Below are positions 20,721 to 30,144 of a stretch of 64,000 nucleotides of DNA, piece by piece (within the stretch, counting starts at the first letter, position 1; each line of letters opens with the position of its first letter). Below the pieces are notes generated by a model that searched no databases, was not told the DNA's origin, and saw only the letters and a list, made by a program, of their open reading frames with translations. Position numbers and translations under genes: made by a program. Source of the DNA: Pyropia yezoensis. Taxonomy: Eukaryota; Rhodophyta; Bangiophyceae; Bangiales; Bangiaceae. The DNA is taken from positions 831,196 to 895,195 of the forward strand of contig CM020618.1 of assembly GCA_009829735.1 (NCBI GenBank), given 5' to 3'.

Positions 20721-22300
20721 TCGTCCATCGGCGGGTGCCCGCCGGTATAATGAGTCCGTCTTCGTTCTCGGAGAAGATGCCGGCCGTACCGGGCCAGGAG
20801 GTTAGCAACGATGACGTCTACAGTCATCGTCGTTGGCCTGTGCCTCGGCGGAAGTCCGCGAGGGTCAATGGGGCCACGCAAGGTGTGCCATGGTATGGTC
20901 AGCCATACCCTGGGGTAGCATTAACCCCACCATGCACACCGGGTACTACCGGGATGTCCTCGTCCACCGGGCGGGTATCCCCGCTCGGGGTGTCGAGTCG
21001 AGACAACGCGTCTCCGAGGTGGTGGGTTGACCCAGCCTTATACACCGTGCGGGTAGTCGTGCTCGGCCATCTTCAGCCTCCATCGGGGCTAGCCTCCCAT
21101 GGCTATCGGAATCCTTGTCACCGAGGTTGAGGAGCCATCGTAGGGGTTCGTGGTCGGACCTCACGATGAACCTGGAGCCCTCCAGGTATGGACGGAGCAG
21201 TTGCACTGCCCATATAACTCCGAGGCATTCACGCTCGGTGGCACTTAGTTCCGCTCAGGCCGGGTTGAGTGTCCGGCTGAAGTACCCTACCGGACGTAGG
21301 TCCGGGATAAACGTTGTCGGTACCTATCAACGTCTCTTCCCTGTAACAGGGTGCATCCCACCTTGTGTATCACACGCATCGACATCGATGACGAAGGTAC
21401 CCCGTCTATGCGGTAACGCAAGGACGGGTGGGGCTAGTAGGGCTCGCTTCAGCGACTCGAATGCCTCCTCTTCGCTAGGCGAAGGGGGTTGGAGTACCTT
21501 GGTAAGGTACTGCTCGTAAGAACCGTTAACGGTTTAGCTATCCGAGCGAAGTCCTTGACGAACCGTCGTATACATTGCACATTCCCAGGAAGCTCTTGAG
21601 CTGCGTCTGGGTGTTAGGGAACCGGGCATCCCGGAGTGCCCGGGTATTGGCTTCGAGTACCCCTAGTTTACCAGGGGTTATCTGGTGGCCCAGATATTCG
21701 ACCTGTCTGTTGGAAGAAGGCGCACTTCTTCAGACGCAGGGTTACCCCGGCGTTCCTCAAGAGGGTGAGTACCTCGTCACATGTTGTACATGGTCATCCA
21801 TGTTACGCGAGGAAGACGATGACGTCATCGGAGGTACACTAGGCAGTTACGCCACTTCACCCCCGACAGTATGATGTCGATAGCCCGCTGGAATGTAGCG
21901 GGGGCGTTGGACAATCCGAAGGGCATCCTTAGGAACTCGTACACGCCACTGTGACAGACGAATGCCGTCTTGGGGATATCCTCGTCCGCCACCGGGGATC
22001 TGCCAGTATCCCGGGCGTTGCAGTCGATGGTGGTAAACACCGTAGGCCTCCCCAGGGAGTCGATGCATTCATCCATCCTTGGTAAAGGGTATGAGTCCTT
22101 CTTGGTAACCAAGTTGAGGCGTCGATAATCGATGCAAAACCAAGGGGTTTGATTCCTTCTTCGCACAATAACGACTGGGGCACCCCATTCCGACATCGGA
22201 AGGTCGGATCACCCTTAGCTTCACTCATCCTCTTCACTTCTCCATCAACGATCTCTCGTTGCATAGGTCCCGCTCGGTGCGGTTGTGAGCGGGCGGGTCG
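20720..22300 (-). pseudogene. pol: Family A reverse transcriptase and RNase H (frameshifted)
   Basis: The clearest stretch is 21825-22196: FCIDYRRLNLVTKKDSYPLP, then TTIDCNA (metal-binding Asp) and RMPFGLSNAPATFQRAIDI, ending LVYL just before a frame break. The expected YLDD catalytic pair and VIVFLA follow in shifted frames at about 21805-21835. RNase H is visible as FIVRSDHEPLRWLL near 21165. The order and motifs are those of Ty3/Gypsy pol. The number of frame breaks is high compared with the near-identical LTRs of the same element. Confidence 0.78.
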
Positions 22301-23600
22301 TGTGCCTGGTACCAGGTCTATACGATGTTGGGTTGCCCCAAATGGTCCCCAAGGCCCCGCCTGTCCACAATAACGTCATGCTTTCTTAGCATCCGTCGTA
22401 CCCCTTCGGCTACCGAAGGGGTGAAGGTGGTCGAGGTCAGCCTCGGCCAGTGCCTTCAAGGCCTCTTGGTCCTTTGGCGGCAGGTCCGCCGGCGCCGCCG
22501 GATGGGTTAGGGCTTCCCGTCATCGGGTTGCTGTCGCTCGGTGGTCTCGGCGACCGCCAGTACTTCAAGTGGTTCCACTTGACCTTCCTTATCAGGGGTA
22601 AAGATATCTCCTTCGTAGAGTTCGGCAATCCCGAGGATAGTTTCCCTTCGGGAGGGTGACTGCCTTACGGCGGTAGTTCGCCATCACTAGGAGGGACGAC
22701 CCTCTGCTGGGAGGTCTATGAGACCGTTGGCCATGGTCAACCCATGGCGCTTGTACGTCCGTAGGTTGGACTGGACTCTGCAGATGCCTGCGAGGTCGCA
22801 GTTAACCGGGAGGACTGTCTCTGACAACGGCTCAAAGCGAGTTCGCTTGGCCAACCGAAGTGTCTTCGGCTCGACGCTTGCGTACACCTCAGCCACGTTA
22901 ACGTGGCTTCCTTGTAGCGTCAGGTCCCTGACGATAGCCGTGTGTCCTCGCTTCGTCCCGTCGGCTTCTTGAAGCTCGACGGTCCTCCGGCCTGGCCGGA
23001 TTGCATCAACGTGAACGTTGATGAAGGTGCACCCCAGTATGCAGGGCACCGATAGCGTTTCACATACCAGGAAGTCAACTTCCGTGGTGAGATCCCCGAT
23101 GGTAACCTGCAGCGACATCGCTGCGGTCGTACGAATGAGTCGACCATTCGCGTCCTTGATGGTGGGTCCCCGAGTCACTCTGACTCGTGGAAGCCACTTG
23201 TCCGGGAGGGTATCCTTCCGGATAAGGTTGGGTCCAGCCCCTGTGTCCAGTACAGGGTAGTACGATCGTGTCGACTGGGGGTCAACCCCCAGTGTGGCTG
23301 ATACCTTGAAGTTCTCCAAGGTAAACAACACATGTCCTACACCGATATCCGGTGTAGCTCGGGCATCCTGAACAGGGCCCTTGTCTGGTTCAACGTGACG
23401 GGGCTTCCCGTCCTCTCCTCCCAACCTTGGAGGTTGGTCATCAATCCCCTGACGCCGTGTCGTCGGGGCCGGAAGGTGTACCCGGGGGTTGATGCGGCGT
23501 CGGCTCAACCGCGCTCTCCGTGGGGCTTTCCCCGCGGTACTCCGGGGTGGCTTGCTTGGGTGACCCCAGCGCCCCCGGTCATCCTTCCTCTTACTCGTTT
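22300..23600 (-). pseudogene. pol: Family A protease region of the nested element
   Basis: A long open segment (22687-23590) encodes the retropepsin-like protease: LDTGAGPNLIRKDTLP near 23230, then VPCILGCTFINV near 23035, followed by a linker rich in NVAEVYASVEP. DTG is the catalytic loop of retroviral-type aspartic proteases, which act as dimers on the Gag-Pol precursor. One base is lost near 22645-22710 relative to the sister copy at 13830, breaking the join to RT. Confidence 0.8.
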
Positions 23601-25765
23601 CCCGCCCTTGGTAGGGTGCTGTCCGCCGGGACATCCGGCTGAGGAGGTGCCCCCTCGACGGCCAGTACTCCACCTGGAGCTGGCTGCCTACCCGGTGCGG
23701 GTCCGGGTGCTCGGGGGGATACCCCCGGTGGATGCCTTGCGTTGCGCCGCTGCCCGCCGAGACTCCTCGGGGATGAGTGGGCAGGAAGACACCCAGTGCT
23801 GGGGATCCCCACACAACATACATCCGGACGTGCCGGTCCCCCCTTGAGGTCGCATCGGGGTAGCCCCGTAGCTACGGTTGCCTCCCTCGGGCGCCCGAGT
23901 GCCTGCTCCCTGGTAGGCCTTGGGTCCTTGGGTCAACCGGAACATGGACTCCCCCAACCGGTTGGGTCGGCCCGCAATCTGCGGGGGTGCCTCCGTGCGC
24001 ACCGCCCATGTTGGCAAGGGTTGGTGAGGGTTACCCGTCACCGGGGAGTACCCCGTAGTCCGCACATACGGGACGCGCCGTCCCGTTCCTTCGTTGACCT
24101 GGAACTGGGTTCCAGCCGGGGCGATGTACGCTACCGTACCATGTTCATCAATCACCGGCGTCGCCGGTAGCAACAGGTGGCCCTGTTGGTCGACTAGAGG
24201 GTCACCCTCACCAATAGGGGTATGTTCGGTCGCCACCAGTACTGGTGCGGCCTTACGTTCCACCTTCTTTGCCTCGGTACCGGGTAAGACTGGGCTTGCC
24301 TCCCTCACCCTTGGGCTTCGGGGCCAAGGCACACTCCGGGTGTAGAACCCGGTAGGCGTCCCCTAGGGACTTGCACATATGCATCAGTCGACTGAAGTTC
24401 GTCCGTGCCGTGTTGGCGCCCCGTGCGGATATCCGCACGTAGTTGGGTACTCCTGCGAACAGGATGGCCCGTAGCTCCCCTTCTCCGAGGAGCTTCCCAG
24501 CTCGTAGTCGAGCTCTTGGATCCGGCGTCCAAACATCTCCTCATCCTCCCAGGACTGGGCGGTGGCAGTGCGAAGGGCCCGATAGTGGTCCTCGCACTTG
24601 TCCTCACTGAGGTAGCTGCTCAGCAGCTCCTTCAATATCCCACGGTAATCCATGGGGGTGGCCGCGACCCTCATTCCCGGCATCGGGGATGCCTGGCGAA
24701 GAATGCCTCGCACCCGTTCATCAACAAAGAACGGGAGGATCTCCAGGGCAGCCCCTCGTTAACGAGCGCCTTGTCTGCGGCTGCCTTGAAGCTAGTCAAG
24801 AAGCCGATGACTGCCAACGGGCGTCCGTTCGGCCCCCGAACATAGGGACTCCCTTCATAAGGGTCTGCATAGAGCGGATCGCCCGATGCGACGTATTACG
24901 CATCGATTCCGATACGGTGGTAGAGCGGTCCTCCAAACGATAACGTTCCGGAGTAAGAACCGACCGGAAGACCTCGTTGACGATCTCCGTGTCAGCGTCC
25001 TGGATATCCAGTCGCTTAGCCAGTTGATGAGCGAACTCATCGGACTCCATCCGCTTCAGTAGGCTCGCAGTTACCTGCGCGGTCATAGCTTCCACCACTG
25101 AAGATGGTACTTCAGGCGTCGGCACCTCGGGAACCCGAGTTGCCGGGCCTCCTTCGTCGTGGGGGTACTGCGAGAGGGTACCCCTCCCCAATAACCGACT
25201 CTCCCCCGGCGTACGTATCCGCCGGGTCGTGTCCGCGGAGTCCGCTTCGGGTGCTCCGAGCGTATCGCTCCGTGTGACTCCGTTCCAACTCTGCCGACGA
25301 GTCGGACCCATACCCCATTGTGTCCGGGGGTTGTCCAGGAGTAGCAACACCGGGGTTGACCCTGGTGGACTCCGAAAGTAGTCCGGCCGGTTCGAACCGT
25401 ACCGGTGTGGGAGGAACACGACGGGGTCCCGTCGTGTGCCGTGTTGACATCAACACTGCCATTGCGTCCTCCGTCCGATCTTGACGGGCGTCGAGCCCGG
25501 AAAACCGGGCCTCGATGCGGGCCAATGATGCCATCAGGGAATCCCCTGGTGAAGGAGGCGGCGGAGTGAGGTCGGTCGACGACAGTTGAGGCGGGCCCCC
25601 GCCTCCTGCCGTCCGAGCCGTGCCAAACGTCGATCCGGCACCGGAAAGCATTGGCGTCTCAATGTTATCGATCGGGTTCCCGATCCCGGTTCCCGTAGTC
25701 ACCTCCGGGGTCGGCGTCGACGCCGATCCGTCATCTTGAACGTTCCCCGTCTCTTGGGTAGACAT
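23600..25765 (-). pseudogene. gag: Family A gag and nucleocapsid of the nested element (frameshifted)
   Basis: ATG at 25765. The first 217 codons are intact to 25112, where one C is missing from a C run (near 25182). The capsid part then continues in other frames (24796-25040, 24384-24713) with further single-base losses near 24740, 24835 and 24495. Past HPEC (about 24330) the linker and the zinc knuckle CMLCGDPQHWVSSC (23780-23822) are present. Compared with the intact gag-only copies at 2719 and 4747 the protein is the same family, with few substitutions but several indels. Confidence 0.82.
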
Positions 25766-25989
25766 GGTCACAATCAGTCAACCGACGTATCAATCACCAC
25801 GAACAAGAGAGCGAGGGGGTAGATTGGGGAGAGTAACAGTAGGTCACAGTCACAGGTAAAAGCTCAACACAATCGATCAGGTCGCAACACCACGAGTACA
25901 AGAAAAGGACCGGATCCCTATCCGTGTGCCAGGGCCGAAGACGGCGTCACACAAGGGTGACGGAAACCCGTCCCCTGCTGCTCCACCAA

Positions 25990-26352
25990 TGTAGCACAAT
26001 AGGAATCCGTCGCACGTCCACTCTCAGGGAACACTCACCAAGGGGGATCGGCACCAACGTCACCGGGAGGCCAAGGTTGCTGTCCTTGGAGCGCAAGCCA
26101 CGGGACCAAGATGGGAGCCCAAATGGGAGGGGTTTGTTGTTCTACCTTGGCCGGCGGTGGATTCGCCACCGGCCCCCTCGTTATAAACCCTCGGAGACAC
26201 TACTAACTACCCTCCACCCCAAGATGCAAGTCCCTCTGGTCATACGTAACTTATAGATACCGTGACCAGTACGGACTCTCAAATTGAAAGTTAAGGATTA
26301 GAAGTAGCCCCCCTAATAGTAGGGTCACAATACGGACAACCATATTGCTACA
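25990..26352 (-). repeat. 5' LTR of the nested family A element
   Basis: 363 bp, TGTAGCA...TGCTACA, with primer-binding site at 25972-25988. By eye it differs from the 3' LTR by AGGAATCC/AGGGATCC, CGCACG/CGCGCG and AATAGTAG/AATATTAG. The right flank CAACTCCGGGTGTAGA is family A gag. Confidence 0.93.
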
Positions 26353-26368
26353 CAACTCCGGGTGTAGA

Positions 26369-26868
26369 NNNNNNNNNNNNNNNNNNNNNNNNNNNNNNNN
26401 NNNNNNNNNNNNNNNNNNNNNNNNNNNNNNNNNNNNNNNNNNNNNNNNNNNNNNNNNNNNNNNNNNNNNNNNNNNNNNNNNNNNNNNNNNNNNNNNNNNN
26501 NNNNNNNNNNNNNNNNNNNNNNNNNNNNNNNNNNNNNNNNNNNNNNNNNNNNNNNNNNNNNNNNNNNNNNNNNNNNNNNNNNNNNNNNNNNNNNNNNNNN
26601 NNNNNNNNNNNNNNNNNNNNNNNNNNNNNNNNNNNNNNNNNNNNNNNNNNNNNNNNNNNNNNNNNNNNNNNNNNNNNNNNNNNNNNNNNNNNNNNNNNNN
26701 NNNNNNNNNNNNNNNNNNNNNNNNNNNNNNNNNNNNNNNNNNNNNNNNNNNNNNNNNNNNNNNNNNNNNNNNNNNNNNNNNNNNNNNNNNNNNNNNNNNN
26801 NNNNNNNNNNNNNNNNNNNNNNNNNNNNNNNNNNNNNNNNNNNNNNNNNNNNNNNNNNNNNNNNNNNN
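26369..26868. other. Assembly gap (500 N)
   Basis: Exactly 500 N. Family A gag lies to the left and host-like genes to the right; the continuity is unproven. Confidence 0.99.
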
Positions 26869-27490
26869 CGATGGGGCGGGCGGCGCGCAGTCAAGTGGGG
26901 GGGAGTGGCGGTACCGCCAGCATCGCGATGTCGACCCGTGGTACGCGATACCGACGACGGCGGCGGCGGCAGCGCCAGCGGTGACGGCGCCAGCGGCGCC
27001 GTTGGCGACGTGCAGGACGCGTCGCTTGACGCTGGCGACGACGAGAAGGACCCCCCGCTCGATGCTAATGACTTCGACGAGCAGGACTCTTCGTCCGACG
27101 CTGGCGACAACGGTGATGACTCCCCGCCCGATGCTGGCGATGACGACGCTGATGACGCGCTGCGAGATGGTGGTAACGACATCGAGGACTCCCCTGAGGT
27201 TGGCGACGCGCCCGCCGCCCCGATCCTGCCGCCCCGAGCACAAGGCCCACGCGATTATTGACAAGCTGTCGCCCGCCATTGATCGTGATGATGATGGGGA
27301 GGAGGTGGTGGAGCTGACGGGCTACCGCTCGCACACACACGCCTTTTCCGAGGATGGTGCGCCCGGCCGCCTCGTCGCCACCACGTGGTTTAATGACGAA
27401 ACGCAGGAGCAGCTGGGCACGGGCCTGTCTGTCAAGGCGGCGTTCCCCCTCGGGTCTACCAACATCCGGCTGGAGGTCAGCGACGGCGGC
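26869..27490 (+). CDS. Acidic protein with PKD-like domain (partial, two frames)
   Basis: One plus-strand frame (26905-27261) is rich in Asp/Ser/Pro with a degenerate repeat (DAGDDEKDPPLDANDFDE, SSDAGDNGDDSPPDAG). A second frame from about 27240 continues with GYRSHTHAFSEDG, TTWFNDETQEQLGTGL, FPLGSTNIRLEVSDGGGHS. That order (His/Phe near the start, Trp strand, then LEVSD) resembles PKD/immunoglobulin-like folds of extracellular algal proteins. The switch between frames near 27245 may be an intron or an indel. The 5' end is in the gap and the 3' end is undefined. Function is not inferable beyond a likely surface or secreted role. It converges on the gene at 27690-28385. Confidence 0.45.
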
Positions 27491-27689
27491 GGCCACAGCG
27501 GCGGCCCGTCGGGGCCGGCCGTGACAGCAGCGGCCCATTGGGGCGTCCACCCACGCCGCCTGGGCCGCCGCGCCGCCTGCGCCACCCCACCCCACACCCC
27601 CGCGTCCACGCCCGCCGCGACCGCCCGGCCCGGCGGCGCACCCGCAGCGCGGCACCCCCCCCCCCCCCCCTTCGTCTGGCGTTGCCGCC

Positions 27690-28385
27690 CACGTACCGCC
27701 GCCGCCGGCGACGGGCGCCCACACGCGGCGTTGAGGCTCTTGAGGGTCTGCCCCCGCAAGAACCCCCGCTCCCCCACCCAGCTGCCCGCCGTCTGCGCCC
27801 GCGCGACGACCACCCCCCCCACCGCCACCCGCACGGCGCCGTCGGTGACCAGCCACAGACCGCCGTTGGGCTCCCCCCCCGACGTCAGCCGGTCGCCCCG
27901 CCGCAGCTGCACCACCGCCCCCGCGTCGACGAGCCGCACAAAACGCGCGCTCGCACATCCCCCCCCCGGTACCACCGGTCGTACGCGTCGCGGGCGGCGG
28001 CGGGCATGGCAAGCCCCGCCGCCCGCTCCCGCAGCAGCACCCCAATGTGCGCGGCGTTGATGGCCACAAGAGGGTGCCCCACCGGAGGGCCAGCCACACG
28101 GGGCTCCAGCGCAAACGCGTTGAACGCCAGCATCAGCACGCTCGCCGTGACGTTGAGGGCGCGGAGCGTCAGCATGTCGCCCGATAGGAAGTAGAGGGCG
28201 ACGAGCACAAAGCTCGCATTGCCCAGCACCGACGCCGCCCGGGGGGAGGACGGGCGCCCGCCGGCCGGCGCCGAGTGTGCGCGCCCGCCACGCAGCCGCC
28301 GCGGCGCGCCACGTGGAGGAGGAGGGGGGGGGCAGGGGCGCCGCCGCCGCCGCTCCCGCCGCCGCCGCCGCCGCCGTGGCGCCAC
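27690..28385 (-). CDS. Popeye/cyclic-nucleotide-binding-like membrane protein (partial)
   Basis: Minus strand. After a basic, low-complexity start of uncertain extent, three hydrophobic segments follow (ASFVLVALYFLSGDML, TASVLMLAFNAFAL, HPLVAINAAHIGVLL), then a linker, then ARFVRLVDAGAVVQLRRGD, LWLVTDGAVRV and GSWVGERGFLRG. This is the layout of Popeye-domain-like proteins: membrane helices followed by a cyclic-nucleotide-binding-type beta-roll. The join at about 27960 crosses a run of nine or more C bases and needs a one-base shift, probably a homopolymer error. After LRGQTLKSLNAA (about 27735) similarity stops, so an intron or truncation follows. The nucleotide-binding Arg motif is not visible. 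Confidence 0.6.
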
Positions 28386-28426
28386 TGCCGCCGCCGACGG
28401 CGACGGCGGTGCCCCCGCGGGCCCTA

Positions 28427-28498
28427 CAAAAAAAAAAAACCTCGATATCCAGGTTTTACGACCTCGATATCTATGTTTAATCCTTGATATCGAGGTTT
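28427..28498. repeat. Poly(A) tract plus CCTCGATATC direct/inverted repeats
   Basis: A run of 13 A at 28427-28439 is followed by AAACCTCGATATCCAGG (28437-28453), a direct copy ACCTCGATATC (28461-28471) and an inverted copy at 28482-28498 matching the first at 16 of 17 positions. It sits at an abrupt change from GC-rich to AT-richer sequence. Confidence 0.85.
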
Positions 28499-29136
28499 GT
28501 GGATCGCGCCGCGAGTCGGCTCGTTGCGAAGTCTCGGAGGCAGGCTACATGTACTCCCCAGGCTGTGCTCTGTCCGAGCTGGCGTCGAAACGTGGCCCAT
28601 TCAGGCCAGCAAGGATCATGGCCTGAGCGTGGGACTTGCTGGACGTTTCCGGGTGCCTCCAGCGCTGCTCCGAGCGATGTGGCTCCCCGACCTCACGTCT
28701 GGCACGTGTGGCTCAGAGCTTACATATGGCCGATGATATCATCGCGTCGGCTTTTTCTGTCGGACAGATGTCTCTGACTTCTACATGTATTCAGGGAATT
28801 TGAAAAGTAGCCGTGACTGCTTGTTGCTGGAGGACGGGGACAACGCGTTCCAGCGATCCGCGTGCGCCACGACGGCGTCGTCTGGCTCTCCTGCACGCAC
28901 ATGTGGACGCTCTTTCCAACTTCTCTTGGTGCCGAGCACACCATCAACATGGCTCGAGTCAAGCGGTCGTCAACCAGTGAGCGGCAGCCACGAACAAGTT
29001 AATTGTTACCTGCACTGGGGGACACGGCGGGCAGGCTCGTATATCTTTTTGGCGCCTTGGGACGCGGCGTGCCCTTTGCCGTGCCTCACTCCGACGTCCA
29101 CTACCTGGCTAGTACTGACATTCCCCACCGCATTCT
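28499..29136. other. Unassigned spacer
   Basis: Moderate GC. Short frames on both strands lack any family signature. No RNA gene or repeat was recognised. Confidence 0.4.
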
Positions 29137-30144
29137 ATGCTACTTCTTGTTCTGCGTACTTTGACTGATGCATGTCTAGACGCGAGCTCCATCCGCACGG
29201 CCGCCACTGTCGCTGCCAGCCTGCCTGCCAGCCGTGCAGGCACGGCGCCTCCCCTTCCCCCCCCCCCCTCCCCCCCCCCCCCCCCGCTCCCGCCTCCCAT
29301 CAACCCTCCAGGCCGTGCTTTCGCCTACGCTTCATCACGCCGCGCGGAAGCCGCCACCCCTTCTTCCGTGCCAGTCCCCCGCGAGGCTCCTGCGGCCGGC
29401 TCTCCGTCGAGCCGCGGTGCATCAGCAGCCGGCCCATGCCCCCCCCTGGCAGCGCCAGCACTCGCCGCGGCTGGTGCTCCGTCGGGCCGAGCGGCTTGGC
29501 GGCGTCTTCCCGGAGCCTCTCCGGCGGCCGCAGCGTCAAGGGCACTCGGGGAGGATCCTGGCCGCGGCGCTGACGTGGGACGGGGGGTTGAGGACGATGA
29601 AGGCCCCGCGGCATGCGCGCGGGCGGCCGCGGCTGCCGTCCTCTCCGGCCGTCGTAGCAAGCGTCGCACGAACGGATGGGGGGGCCTTCAAGTTGACAGC
29701 AGTTTGGCTCGCACCGTGGATGCACCCGAGAAAACTATTGCCAAGATTCGGATTTTCAAGGACGGACACCTCGGATATTCGGCCTCGGATGCGAAACGTA
29801 TGCGGGCTCTGTTACGGGACGCCATCAAGGACAGCGGTCTACAGCCTGGCGTCTCTTTCACCAGACAATCTGCAGACAGCCTGTGCCACGCCGTGTTGTA
29901 CATAGAGCAGCGTGAGCCGCCTCTGGCGACGTGTTGCAACAGCTGGGGGGCCTGCTCCTTACTTTCCCGTGGCATGTCGTACCGCATGAGCGGCGGGAGC
30001 CACTCGGCGTCGGTGGGAGTGGCCGGGCGTGGCGGTGCCAGCGGCGCATTGGGTACCGCGGCGCGCCGCATGGGAAGGGAACCTGTTGTGGGCACCATGA
30101 CAGCAGATCGTGACACGCCAGGGGGGGGGGGGGCGCTACGCTGA
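29137..30144 (+). CDS. Hypothetical protein, 335 residues
   Basis: Open from a true ATG at 29137 to TGA at 30142. Residues 1-15 are hydrophobic and could be a signal sequence. About 30-55 is a proline run encoded by a long C homopolymer (29257-29290), so the frame there is fragile. About 60-180 is Ala/Pro/Gly-rich. Residues about 195-275 (KTIAKIRIFKDGHLGYSASD, MRALLRDAIKDSGLQPGVSF) have ordinary composition and look like a folded helical segment. No domain was recognised, and neighbours give no clue. It may be only a long chance frame, but the C-terminal part argues for a real product. Confidence 0.35.
   Translation: MLLLVLRTLTDACLDASSIRTAATVAASLPASRAGTAPPLPPPPSPPPPPLPPPINPPGRAFAYASSRRAEAATPSSVPVPREAPAAGSPSSRGASAAGPCPPLAAPALAAAGAPSGRAAWRRLPGASPAAAASRALGEDPGRGADVGRGVEDDEGPAACARAAAAAVLSGRRSKRRTNGWGGLQVDSSLARTVDAPEKTIAKIRIFKDGHLGYSASDAKRMRALLRDAIKDSGLQPGVSFTRQSADSLCHAVLYIEQREPPLATCCNSWGACSLLSRGMSYRMSGGSHSASVGVAGRGGASGALGTAARRMGREPVVGTMTADRDTPGGGGALR

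Larger units (their letters stand above)
15475..26352 (-). mobile_element. Complete family A Ty3/Gypsy element with long 3' region, nested in family A gag
   Basis: 5' LTR 25990-26352, primer site, gag, nucleocapsid, protease, RT, RNase H, integrase and chromodomain (to about 19314), then an unusual 3.4-kb region, polypurine tract and 3' LTR 15475-15837. The LTRs differ at 3 of 363 positions (by eye). The left flank is ...GGCACAC and the right flank CAACTCCGG, matching the uninterrupted gag sequence GGCACACTCCGG, so the 5-bp target duplication is CACAC with one base altered on the right. At about 10.9 kb it is long for the group because of the 3' region. The coding part carries many frameshifts. 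Confidence 0.88.
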
